Shown in pieces: positions 1 through 5,241 of a DNA stretch of 5,984 bases. Origin of the DNA: Desulfobulbus sp. Its GTDB lineage: Bacteria > Desulfobacterota > Desulfobulbia > Desulfobulbales > Desulfobulbaceae. The notes under the pieces were generated by a model. That model was not told the origin of the DNA. It did not search any database and was given only the letters and a program-made list of their open reading frames with translations. Positions within the stretch are counted from its first letter, which is position 1. Every line of letters begins with the position of its first letter. Made by a program: the position numbers and the translations under genes. The stretch lies in contig JAUWAH010000162.1 of assembly GCA_030602145.1 (NCBI GenBank), positions 1-5,984 on the forward strand, written 5' to 3'.

Positions 1-91
1 GGCGGGAAAGACCGCTGCCGCCAAGCGCCCGCACATGCGCCCGCCAGAAGCGAGCCCCGGTCTTTGTCTCGGATGATGCAGCAATGCTCAT
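1..91 (-). CDS. tnpA: IS66-family accessory protein TnpA (N-terminal 30 residues, partial)
   Basis: The visible peptide starts MSIAASSETKTGARFW and continues RAHVRALGGSGLSR. The pattern FWRAHVxAxxxSGLSR matches the N-terminal helix-turn-helix region of IS66 Orf1/TnpA proteins (usually written YWxxHVxAWxxSGLSQ), small DNA-binding proteins encoded ahead of TnpB and the TnpC transposase. A purine-rich ribosome-binding site (aaggggg) lies just upstream of the ATG at 91-89. The gene runs off the left edge. It is in the same orientation as the interrupted restriction operon. The family call rests on this short motif plus the GTAA terminus. Confidence 0.7.
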   Translation of the reverse strand, partial: MSIAASSETKTGARFWRAHVRALGGSGLSR

Positions 92-175
92 AGTGGACCC
101 CCTTCGTCGTGAACGTTGGCACCACTATGACAGATCAGGGAACGGAAAAACAGATGCGGTTATTTTGACGGTTAC
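1..175 (-). mobile_element. IS66-family insertion sequence, one end (rest beyond left edge)
   Basis: The minus-strand sequence from 175 inward begins GTAACCGTCAAAATAACCGC. IS66-family elements typically have terminal inverted repeats starting GTAA. An 84-bp leader then leads to an ORF resembling the first IS66 accessory gene. The outer end falls exactly where the hsdS reading stops resembling HsdS. IS66 elements usually duplicate 8 bp of target, so the flanking 8 bp gacataac (176-183, plus strand) is the expected duplication. The other end and the second copy lie outside the window, so the full element, its class and its integrity are not visible. Confidence 0.75.
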
Positions 176-334
176 GACATAACAGAACTCGAAATCAGGT
201 TCAGTTGTTTCCGGTAGTGCTTCATCATTTATCGTGGCCGAGTATTTCAAACGCTTCACCTCCCAATGCTCCGGCACCTCACCCAGCCACTGCACCCCGC
301 TGTCCTTGTACTTTGGATAGGTCGGTTGCTTCAT
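176..334 (-). pseudogene. hsdS: HsdS, type I restriction specificity subunit, 5' fragment disrupted by IS66
   Basis: HsdS recognises the target DNA for a type I restriction-modification complex through two target-recognition domains. The 53 codons from ATG 334 encode KYKDSGVQWLGEVPEHWEVK and, further on, FEFCYV. The first block is the classic HsdS N-terminus ([22 protein letters not shown]). The motif that normally continues YVDIGNV is broken exactly after YV, where the IS66 end begins at 175. Translation would read 17 more IS-derived codons to a TAG at 127-125. The start has a ggggag ribosome-binding site and overlaps by ATGA (334-331) the stop of the upstream rhuM-derived frame. The rest of hsdS, and probably hsdR, should lie beyond the insertion outside the window. 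As it stands the gene cannot make a working specificity subunit. Confidence 0.88.
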
Positions 335-349
335 GACTCCCCGCTCTCC

Positions 350-376
350 GTCATTCCCGCGCAGGCGGGAATCCAG
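350..376 (+). repeat. Short palindromic repeat, attcccgc type, copy 1
   Basis: The core attcccgcgcaggcgggaat (353-372) is an inverted repeat flanked by gtc on the left and ccag on the right, the conserved edges of this family. It resembles the dRS3-like or REP-like elements common in Neisseria and many Proteobacteria. It lies 16 bp upstream of the hsdS start, so it would be transcribed in the leader of hsdS. I use the gtc...ccag direction as the plus orientation for all copies. Confidence 0.85.
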
Positions 377-415
377 TTTACATGCTCCAAGCTCCTTGTC
401 CATGGTTTGGCACCC

Positions 416-470
416 GCCATTCGCGCCCACGATAAAGGCATTCGGGGGCAGGCTGCATCGGGGATCCATG
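416..470 (+). repeat. Long-form palindromic repeat, degenerate copy
   Basis: This stretch aligns without gaps to the reverse complement of the long repeats at 1060-1113 and 2269-2322, with roughly ten mismatches over 55 bases. The best conserved part is gataaaggcattcg followed by ggcaggctgc. The terminal palindrome arms have decayed (cattcgcgcc and cggggatcc instead of cattcccgcc and cgggaatcc). It lies in the opposite orientation to the other two long copies and appears older than they are. Confidence 0.75.
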
Positions 471-486
471 TTTGTATTGGAAGTAT

Positions 487-513
487 GGGCTCCCGCCTGC
501 GCGGGAGTGACGG
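487..513 (-). repeat. Short palindromic repeat, copy 2 (variant arms)
   Basis: The core ctcccgcctgcgcgggag (490-507) is a perfect palindrome arm pair around a small centre, followed by tgacgg, the reverse complement of the family's ccgtca edge. One arm base pair differs from the attcccgc consensus (ctcccgc/gcgggag), and the change is matched on both arms, so the stem is kept. Confidence 0.8.
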
Positions 514-522
514 AATCGAGCT

Positions 523-541
523 GGCTGCGGAGGGAATCCAG
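523..541 (+). repeat. Half unit of the long palindromic repeat
   Basis: The sequence ggctgcggagggaatccag matches the right end of the long repeat (ggctgcggcgggaatccag) with one mismatch. The left part is missing. Its gggaatccag (532-541) forms a perfect 10-base inverted repeat with ctggattccc (558-567) of the next unit, so these two could pair as a composite REPIN-like hairpin. Confidence 0.6.
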
Positions 542-557
542 AATGGCAAAGGAGTTC

Positions 558-586
558 CTGGATTCCCGCATGCGCGGGAATGACGG
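558..586 (-). repeat. Short palindromic repeat, copy 3
   Basis: The core attcccgcatgcgcgggaat (562-581) is flanked by ctgg on the left and gacgg on the right, so it is a minus-orientation unit. It is the repeat nearest to the 3' end of the GIY-YIG gene on this side. The 335-692 interval as a whole holds only these repeats and no supportable gene. About 100 bp (587-692) show no recognised feature. Confidence 0.85.
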
Positions 587-692
587 CACCCTAAGTGTAC
601 ACAAGCTTGGCGCAACAATCCTCTCCACATCCCTATTGATGACGGGTGAAGAAGGACCATAGGATGAAAATGCGAAGAACGATTAGGGGTAT

Positions 693-983
693 TTACGGGC
701 GAATATCCTCCCACAAATCGCGCCAATCTGGATTGTCCTTTTCGATCAGGGCGATTTTCCAGGCCCGATTCCACTTTTTGAGCTGTTTCTCTCTGGTGAT
801 CGCGGACAGCATGTCTTGATGTTGCTCGAAATAGACTAACTGGTGGACGTGGTATTTTTGGGTAAAACCTTCGACCAATTTGTTCTTGTGCTCCCAGATT
901 CGCTTGATCAAGTCGCTGGTCATGCCAATGTAGAGGGTGCCGTTGCGCTTGCTGGCGAGGATGTAGACGATCGGTTGTTTCAT
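693..983 (-). CDS. Small GIY-YIG domain nuclease family protein
   Basis: The 96-residue protein is a complete single-domain GIY-YIG endonuclease-like protein of the small YhbQ/UPF0213-like kind. The signature tyrosines are in VYIL (residues 6-9) and LYIG (17-20). The conserved arginine is R28 (DLIKRIWEH) and the likely metal-binding glutamate is E65 in AITREKQLKKW. The C-terminus NPDWRDLWEDI is typical of the group. Domains of this type cleave DNA in homing enzymes, UvrC and transposon relatives; the role of the small stand-alone members is mostly unknown. The ATG has AGGA about 9 bases upstream, inside the spacer after a repeat. The gene lies between repeats (558-586 on one side, 1001-1025 and 1060-1113 on the other), has visibly lower G+C than hsdM, and separates rhuM from hsdS. 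It looks like an insert into the operon. Confidence 0.9.
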   Translation of the reverse strand: MKQPIVYILASKRNGTLYIGMTSDLIKRIWEHKNKLVEGFTQKYHVHQLVYFEQHQDMLSAITREKQLKKWNRAWKIALIEKDNPDWRDLWEDIRP

Positions 984-1000
984 CGGAGTTTTCCTGGGTT

Positions 1001-1025
1001 GGATTCCCGCCTTCGCGGGAATGAC
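1001..1025 (-). repeat. Short palindromic repeat, copy 4
   Basis: The core attcccgccttcgcgggaat (1003-1022) is flanked by tgg and gacg. It lies 18 bp upstream of the GIY-YIG start codon, so on the minus strand it is in the 5' leader of that gene and could fold in its mRNA. Confidence 0.85.
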
Positions 1026-1059
1026 GCATCGCGGCTGAAAACGTAGCTGACCTCCAACT

Positions 1060-1113
1060 TGGATTCCCGCCGCAGCCTGCCCTCGAATGTCTGTATCGGG
1101 GGCGGGAATGACG
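1060..1113 (-). repeat. Long-form palindromic repeat, at the breakpoint of rhuM
   Basis: The arms attcccgcc (1063-1071) and ggcgggaat (1101-1109) are perfect inverted repeats around a 29-base centre containing gcagcctgccctcgaatgtc. The 54-base unit matches 2269-2322 inside hsdM at 53 of 54 positions, a single G/T difference. It begins about 20 bases after the last RhuM-like codon, so it, or the event that brought it, marks the loss of the RhuM C-terminal half. Confidence 0.9.
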
Positions 1114-1589
1114 GATGGAAGAGATAGTCAGCATCTCGCGGATCCGAGCCAGTAGCGCATCGAAATAATGGCCGCCCTTACCCTGCTTAAAACGTTCATC
1201 GTCGAGCAGAAAGCCCATGACTAGATAGTCGCGCAACCGCTGGGTGGCCCAAATGCGAAACTGAGTGCCCCGATGCGACTTCACCCGGTATCCGACCGAG
1301 ATAATAACGTCCAGGTTGTAGTGGGCGACATCGCGACCGACCTTCCGTGTACCCTCGATTTGAACTATCCGGAAATTCCGGATGGTTGAATCCGGCGCCA
1401 GCTCCCCTTCCTCAAAGATGTTGCCAATATGCTCGTTGATGGTGCGGACATCTTTTTGGAATAGTTCGGCCATCTGCTTTTGCGAGAGCCAGACGGTCTC
1501 ATTGACCAACTGCACCTCAATGCGCGCCTGGCCGTCCTCGGTCTGGTACAGGAGAATGTCTCCTTCGTTTTTTGCCGGCAGGTGCTCGC

Positions 1590-3758
1590 TCATGCCGTCA
1601 CCTCCCGGAGCAGGTCGAGGATTTCCCCTTCCAGCACCTTGATTTCCGCCTCGATTTCCGCCAGTTCGCGGGGCGGCTCGTAACGGTAGAAGTGGCGGTT
1701 CAGGGGAATCTCGTAGCCGACCTTGGTTTTGCCATGGTCGATCCAGGCGTCGGGGACGTGGGGCAGGACCTCCCTCCGGAAGTATTCCTCGATGCTCTCC
1801 TTAAGCGGCACGGTTTCTGTATCACGAAGGTCGGTGTCCGGCTCCGGGTTGCCCTGTCTATCCCGGCAGATGGCGGCGGTCTCATCCAGCTCGCCCAGGG
1901 CGGCGAGTACCGCCTTCAACTCCGGTGTGGCGAGTTTGACGCCCCGAATACGGTCAATCTCGCGTAGGGCTAGCAGAAACTGTTTGCGATCCTTGAACAG
2001 GGTGTCGCCGTGCTGGTCGGCAAAGGCGGCCAACAGGTCGCGGATGGTCTGCTGACGCGCCTTGCCCGCCTCGATCTCCTGCTGGCGGACGGTTTCGTTC
2101 TTTTTGCTGCTGACAGCGAGATTTTTAAAGGCGGTCTGCTCCGAAAGGCGCACGATGCGCTCCGCCGTGGCCTGGAAGTTGAGACGCAGGGGGCGCTCGA
2201 CGGTGATCTTGTGGTAGCCAAAGTCCTCGTTATCAAAGATTTTACTGACGACGAGGGCTTTGGTTTGCTGGATTCCCGCCGCAGCCTGCCCTCGAATGTC
2301 TTTATCGGGGGCGGGAATGACGAACTCCCGGGTCTCGCCGTCCTCGAAGTTTTCGTAGATGCGGGTGATCTCGGCAATGTGGTCCGGGTCCCTGGCCTTA
2401 TCCTGCGGGTCGCCGATGCGGCGGCGCTTGTTGCCCAGCGATTTTTCCATCGGCACCCAGAAGTTGCGGGCGTCGATCAACTGCACCTTGCCCTTACGCT
2501 CCTTGGCCTTGCGGTTGGTGAGCACCCAGATGTAGGTGGCGATGCCGGTGTTGTAGAAGAGCTGTTCCGGCAGGGCGACGATGGCCTCCAGGAGATCGTT
2601 TTCGATGATCCAGCGGCGGATCTCGCTCTCGCCGCTGCCCGCGTCGCCGGTAAAGAGCGGCGAGCCGTTGAAGACGATGCCGATGCGGCTGCCGTCCTTA
2701 TCGACGGGGCGCATCTTGGCGATCATGTGCTGGAGAAAGAGCAGGGCGCCGTCGTTGATGCGCGGGGTGCCGGCACCGAAACGTCCGGCATAGCCCAGGG
2801 TGTCGGCCTCCTGCTGGATGGTTTTTTGCTGCTGCTTCCACTCCACACCAAAGGGCGGGTTGGCCAGCATGTAATCGAAGGTCCACTTGTTGCCGTCGGC
2901 GTCACGATCAAAGCCGTCGCGGGTGAAGCTGTCGCCGAGGATGATATTGTCGGCATCCTCGCCCTTGATCAGCATGTCGGACTTGCACACCGCCCAGGCC
3001 TCGTCGTTCCAGTCCTGACCGAAAACCTTGGGTTTGGCCTCGCTGTTGAGATGGCGGATGTATTCCTCGGCCACCGAGAGCATGCCGCCGGTGCCGCAGG
3101 CAGGGTCGTAGATGGTCTTGACCACATGGCTCTTGTTCAGCTCCTGATCCGGTGCCAGCAGCAGGTTAACCATCAGCTTGATCACCTCGCGCGGGGTGAA
3201 GTGCTCTCCTGCCTCCTCGTTGGATTGCTCCGCGCCGATGCGGATCAGCTCCTCGAACACATAGCCCATCTGCATCTGATCGACCCGCTGGGGCGAGAGG
3301 TCGATGCCGGCAAAGGCCTTGATCACCTCGAAGAGGATGTTCTTTTCCGCCATGTGGGCGATCTGCTCACTGAACTTGAATTTCTCCATGATGGCGCGGA
3401 CATTGGCAGAAAAACCGTTGATATAGCTGTTCAGGTTCGGCGCGAGGTTGTTGGGGTCGTCCAGCAGCGAGTGGATCTTTTCGCCCGGCAGGGTGAGCTG
3501 CATGCGCGACAGGTTGTAGAAACGGTGGCCGGTGATCTGCTGCAACCGCGCCTGTTGCACCCGCTCGGGCTTGGTCTTCAGCGACTGGAACTCTTCAAGG
3601 GCGGCCTGACGGGTCGGCTCCAGCAAACATTCGAAGCGGCGCAGGACCGTCAGCGGCAGGATGACCTTGCGGTATTCGTTGCGCTTGTAGGGGCCGCGCA
3701 GCAGGTTGCAGATGGACCAGATAAAGTTGGCCAGTTGGCTGTGGGTTTCACCGTTCAT
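1590..3758 (-). CDS. hsdM: HsdM, type I restriction-modification DNA adenine methyltransferase subunit
   Basis: HsdM methylates adenine in the sequence chosen by HsdS, using S-adenosylmethionine. The 722-residue protein has an N-terminal helical domain (about 1-150, starting MNGETHSQLANFIWSICNLL), then HFTPREVIKLMV (187-198), the SAM-binding motif DPACGTGG (218-225) and the catalytic motif NPPF (300-303). A long C-terminal part includes KIFDNEDFGYHKITVERPLR (506-525) and VGYEIPLNRHFYRY (680-693), and ends in a charged helix. This is the large HsdM type, longer than the roughly 500-residue classical enzymes. Residues 480-497 (VIPAPDKDIRGQAAAGIQ) are encoded by a palindromic repeat inserted in frame between the catalytic domain and the C-terminal part. 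The ATG at 3758 has AAGGAA about 10 bases upstream. The gene leads the operon and is coupled by ATGA to rhuM. Catalytic motifs are intact, but without a working HsdS the complex should not act on DNA unless another specificity subunit supplies it. Confidence 0.95.
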   Translation of the reverse strand: MNGETHSQLANFIWSICNLLRGPYKRNEYRKVILPLTVLRRFECLLEPTRQAALEEFQSLKTKPERVQQARLQQITGHRFYNLSRMQLTLPGEKIHSLLDDPNNLAPNLNSYINGFSANVRAIMEKFKFSEQIAHMAEKNILFEVIKAFAGIDLSPQRVDQMQMGYVFEELIRIGAEQSNEEAGEHFTPREVIKLMVNLLLAPDQELNKSHVVKTIYDPACGTGGMLSVAEEYIRHLNSEAKPKVFGQDWNDEAWAVCKSDMLIKGEDADNIILGDSFTRDGFDRDADGNKWTFDYMLANPPFGVEWKQQQKTIQQEADTLGYAGRFGAGTPRINDGALLFLQHMIAKMRPVDKDGSRIGIVFNGSPLFTGDAGSGESEIRRWIIENDLLEAIVALPEQLFYNTGIATYIWVLTNRKAKERKGKVQLIDARNFWVPMEKSLGNKRRRIGDPQDKARDPDHIAEITRIYENFEDGETREFVIPAPDKDIRGQAAAGIQQTKALVVSKIFDNEDFGYHKITVERPLRLNFQATAERIVRLSEQTAFKNLAVSSKKNETVRQQEIEAGKARQQTIRDLLAAFADQHGDTLFKDRKQFLLALREIDRIRGVKLATPELKAVLAALGELDETAAICRDRQGNPEPDTDLRDTETVPLKESIEEYFRREVLPHVPDAWIDHGKTKVGYEIPLNRHFYRYEPPRELAEIEAEIKVLEGEILDLLREVTA
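2269..2322 (-). repeat. Long-form palindromic repeat inserted in frame inside hsdM
   Basis: The arms attcccgcc (2272-2280) and ggcgggaat (2310-2318) frame the same 29-base centre as the unit at 1060-1113, with one mismatch over 54 bases. The length is exactly 18 codons and adds residues 480-497 of HsdM with no stop or frameshift. No flanking target duplication is evident. The location, between the catalytic domain and the conserved KIFDNEDFGY block, suggests a linker tolerant of insertions. Confidence 0.92.
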
Positions 3759-4172
3759 TGTTGCATTTCCTTGTCGTCAGCATGGGTGGGTTCGTCAACA
3801 CCCTTGAAAGCACGTCCGAGGCGGACATGGACAGAGTGGTACGGAGCACGGCACGGTCAATGGGAAGAAACCATCAACCTTAGCAAAGGCCAACCGCTTT
3901 GTCGAATACTTGGGCCTTGACCAGAAAAGACAAAAGTCAGTCTTTCCATGGGATTCGGTCAACAACGAACACCAGAGGGCCGCCATGCACAAGGAAAGCA
4001 TGAGCAGTGGTCCTGGTCGCCGCATGTTCAGCACTGACCGCCGTGCACTCGGTCCTTGTGTTTTGCGCCGGGTCGGGTACCCTATCTCCGGATGGTCCGC
4101 CCGCCGCATCGCCCTTGCCGCATGGCGTGACGACCGTCGGCATGCTCCTTATTCCTCCATCATGTTCTGCCC
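3759..4172. other. Intergenic region between divergent hsdM and yciB, no supported gene
   Basis: This 414-bp stretch should hold the promoters of hsdM (leftward) and yciB (rightward). I see the hsdM ribosome-binding site (AAGGAA just right of 3758) but no convincing -35/-10 pair on either strand. Open frames exist on both strands but do not resemble known proteins. One plus-strand frame ends in TGA at 4174-4176, overlapping the yciB start codon. No tRNA, palindromic repeat of the operon's family, or terminator was seen. Confidence 0.6.
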
Positions 4173-4718
4173 ATGAAATTCCTCTTCGACTTCTTTCCGG
4201 TCCTGCTCTTTTTCCTCGCCTACAAGCTGTTCGACATCTATGTCGCCACCGGGGTGGTCATCGCCGCCACCTTTGCCCAGTGCGGCTGGCTGTGGATCAC
4301 CACCCGCAGGGTGGGAACCATGCAACTGGCCACCCTGGCCATCATCCTCGTCTTCGGCGGCCTCACCCTCGTGCTCCACGACGAGCAGTTCATCAAGTGG
4401 AAACCCACGGTGATCAACTGGCTGTTCGGCGCGGTCTTCCTCCTCAGCCAGGTCGTCGGCCGGCGGACCGCCATCGAACGGCTGTTGGGCGCCAACCTGA
4501 GCCTGCCCTCGCCGGTCTGGCGCCGCCTCAACCTGGCCTGGACCGCCTTTTTCCTTCTCCTTGGCGGTATCAACCTCTATGTCATGCACTTTTACGACCG
4601 CGACACCTGGGTCAACTTCAAGCTGTTTGGCATGCTCGGCCTGACCCTGCTCTTTGTCGTGCTGCAATCATTCTATCTATCCAGATATATGGCGGAATCG
4701 CCGGCTGATTCCGAATAG
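4173..4718 (+). CDS. yciB: YciB/IspZ family inner-membrane septation protein A
   Basis: This 181-residue integral membrane protein belongs to the YciB (IspZ, septation protein A) family, which in enterobacteria is linked to cell division and envelope integrity through contacts with divisome and elongasome proteins. Family features are the N-terminus MKFLFDFFPVLLFFLAYKLF, a KWKPTVINWLFG block (about residues 71-82), SQVVGRR (88-94) and a C-terminal FKLFGMLGLTLLFVVLQSFY (about 150-169). About five hydrophobic segments are evident. Length agrees with the usual 175-200 residues. The start is fixed by the conserved MKFLFDFFP. There is no clear Shine-Dalgarno before it, and a short upstream frame ends on the same ATGA. 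No usual partner (such as YciA or a BolA-like gene) is in view downstream. Confidence 0.95.
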   Translation: MKFLFDFFPVLLFFLAYKLFDIYVATGVVIAATFAQCGWLWITTRRVGTMQLATLAIILVFGGLTLVLHDEQFIKWKPTVINWLFGAVFLLSQVVGRRTAIERLLGANLSLPSPVWRRLNLAWTAFFLLLGGINLYVMHFYDRDTWVNFKLFGMLGLTLLFVVLQSFYLSRYMAESPADSE

Positions 4719-4740
4719 TTCGTTTTGTTCGCTTTTTTTT
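4693..4740 (+). terminator. Possible intrinsic terminator after yciB
   Basis: cggaatc (4693-4699) and gattccg (4707-4713) form a perfect 7-bp stem with a 7-base loop, overlapping the end of yciB. A run of eight T ends at 4740, but it lies about 20 bases past the stem, farther than in a standard terminator. The T tract may instead belong to the upstream region of the next gene. Confidence 0.3.
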
Positions 4741-4747
4741 CAACGGC

Positions 4748-4774
4748 TGTCAACCGATCGGCCGCTGATGCGTT
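4748..4774 (+). promoter_or_regulatory. Candidate ECF-type promoter for the repeat protein
   Basis: TGTCAACC (4748-4755) is followed after 15 bases by CGTT (4771-4774), about 50 bases before the start codon at 4825. An AACC-type -35 with a CGTT -10 at this spacing is common for ECF sigma factors, and such a gene lies immediately downstream. The match is to short, degenerate motifs, so it could easily be chance. Confidence 0.2.
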
Positions 4775-4824
4775 CTTCTTCAGTAAAGGCCCAGGAACAA
4801 CCCTTCACTCAAGGAGAACTCATC

Positions 4825-5163
4825 ATGAAAACAGTCTCGTTTGCGGCAACCGCCCTCACCTTCTTGTTCTTGCTGGGCAGCGCCCATGCCCAGGACTGGG
4901 GCGACCGCCATGAGCAACGCCTGGACCGCCGGGGCGATCGCATCGATCAGCGGCTGGACGCCAAGGGCGAGCGGATCAACGACCGGCTGGACGCCCGGTC
5001 CGACCGCGCCGCAGCCAACGGCCATGAACAAAGGGCTCTGCGCCTGGACCGTCAAGGCGATCGGATCGAAAACCGGCTCGACCGGAAGGGCGACCGGGTC
5101 AACAACCGGCTGGACCGGAGAGGTCAGCGCATCGACCGCCGCTACGACCGGCGCCACAGTTAA
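4825..5163 (+). CDS. Secreted Arg/Asp-rich 11-residue repeat protein, function unknown
   Basis: The 112-residue product starts with a signal peptide (hydrophobic residues 5-19, likely cleavage after AHA at 20-22). The mature part is six 11-residue repeats of the pattern RLDR(K/R)GDRI(x)N plus a partial seventh. RLD recurs at 32, 43, 54, 73, 84 and 95, with RYD at 106. Only the step from 54 to 73 breaks the 11-residue rhythm, through an eight-residue insert (AAANGHEQ region). Leucines at 33, 44, 55, 74, 85 and 96 alternate with Ile/Val/Ala at 40, 51, 62, 81, 92 and 103, a 7-and-4 hydrophobic spacing typical of hendecad helices. The rest is almost all charged. The start at 4825 is chosen for its AAGGAG (4811-4816) and the signal peptide. 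I recognise no named family. Periplasmic location and an extended amphipathic helix are inferences. The sigma factor 78 bp downstream may control it. Confidence 0.85.
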   Translation: MKTVSFAATALTFLFLLGSAHAQDWGDRHEQRLDRRGDRIDQRLDAKGERINDRLDARSDRAAANGHEQRALRLDRQGDRIENRLDRKGDRVNNRLDRRGQRIDRRYDRRHS

Positions 5164-5174
5164 CCCAAACCACC

Positions 5175-5201
5175 GGGAGGCCGGCCCTGTCCCGGCCTCC
5201 C
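5175..5201 (+). terminator. Strong GC-rich hairpin between repeat protein and sigma gene
   Basis: gggaggccgg (5175-5184) and ccggcctccc (5192-5201) form a perfect 10-bp stem with a 7-base loop, 11 bases after the stop of the repeat protein. There is no T tract after it, so it may be a weak terminator, an mRNA-stabilising stem or an attenuator that lowers expression of the downstream sigma gene. Confidence 0.55.
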
Positions 5202-5241
5202 CTTCGGCAACCCACGGCAAGACACTCCAGATCATCCGAGC

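Larger units (their letters stand above)
331..1593 (-). pseudogene. rhuM: RhuM-family protein, N-terminal half followed by repeat-derived read-through
   Basis: Codons 1-153 (1593-1135) are RhuM-like. A helix-turn-helix-like block (VWLSQKQMAELFQKDVRTIN, residues 34-53) is followed by the family signatures HYNLDVIISVGYRVKSHRGT (91-110), FRIWATQRLRDYL (112-124) and HYFDALLARIRE (142-153). RhuM proteins are usually about 330-350 residues, so roughly half is missing. The family is named after a Salmonella pathogenicity-island protein. Its function is unknown, and members often lie between hsdM and hsdS. The start overlaps the hsdM stop by ATGA (1593-1590), a sign of translational coupling. After residue 153 the frame stays open by chance or selection through the repeats and, in a different frame, across the GIY-YIG gene to a TGA at 333-331 that overlaps the hsdS start by ATGA. 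The tail after 1135 does not resemble RhuM. I regard the gene as broken, although a 420-residue product is formally possible. Confidence 0.75.

Noticed and set aside
350..586. CRISPR array, considered because palindromic units recur
   Set aside because: Units differ in length and orientation, spacing is irregular, and no cas genes are in view. They are interspersed palindromes.
125..662. Open frames on both strands reading through the repeats (products such as SFPRRRESS, VIPAQAGIQ, LDSRLRGND)
   Set aside because: These are the well-known false proteins made by translating attcccgc palindromes. Only the hsdS start at 334 is real within them.
2010..3920. 636-codon open frame on the plus strand opposite hsdM
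   Set aside because: It is the antisense shadow of hsdM, whose motifs are unmistakable. The product is a low-complexity Val/Leu/Asp/Gly-rich string with no family resemblance.
3759..4172. Possible -35/-10 pairs for hsdM and yciB
   Set aside because: Several TTGxCx words occur but none has a good -10 at 16-18 bases, so no promoter is claimed.
4007..4708. GTG-started plus-strand frame with a signal-like N-terminus and an AAGGA upstream
   Set aside because: Most of it overlaps yciB in another frame, and the product there is Arg/Pro/His-rich shadow sequence. The hydrophobic start is short and matches nothing I know.
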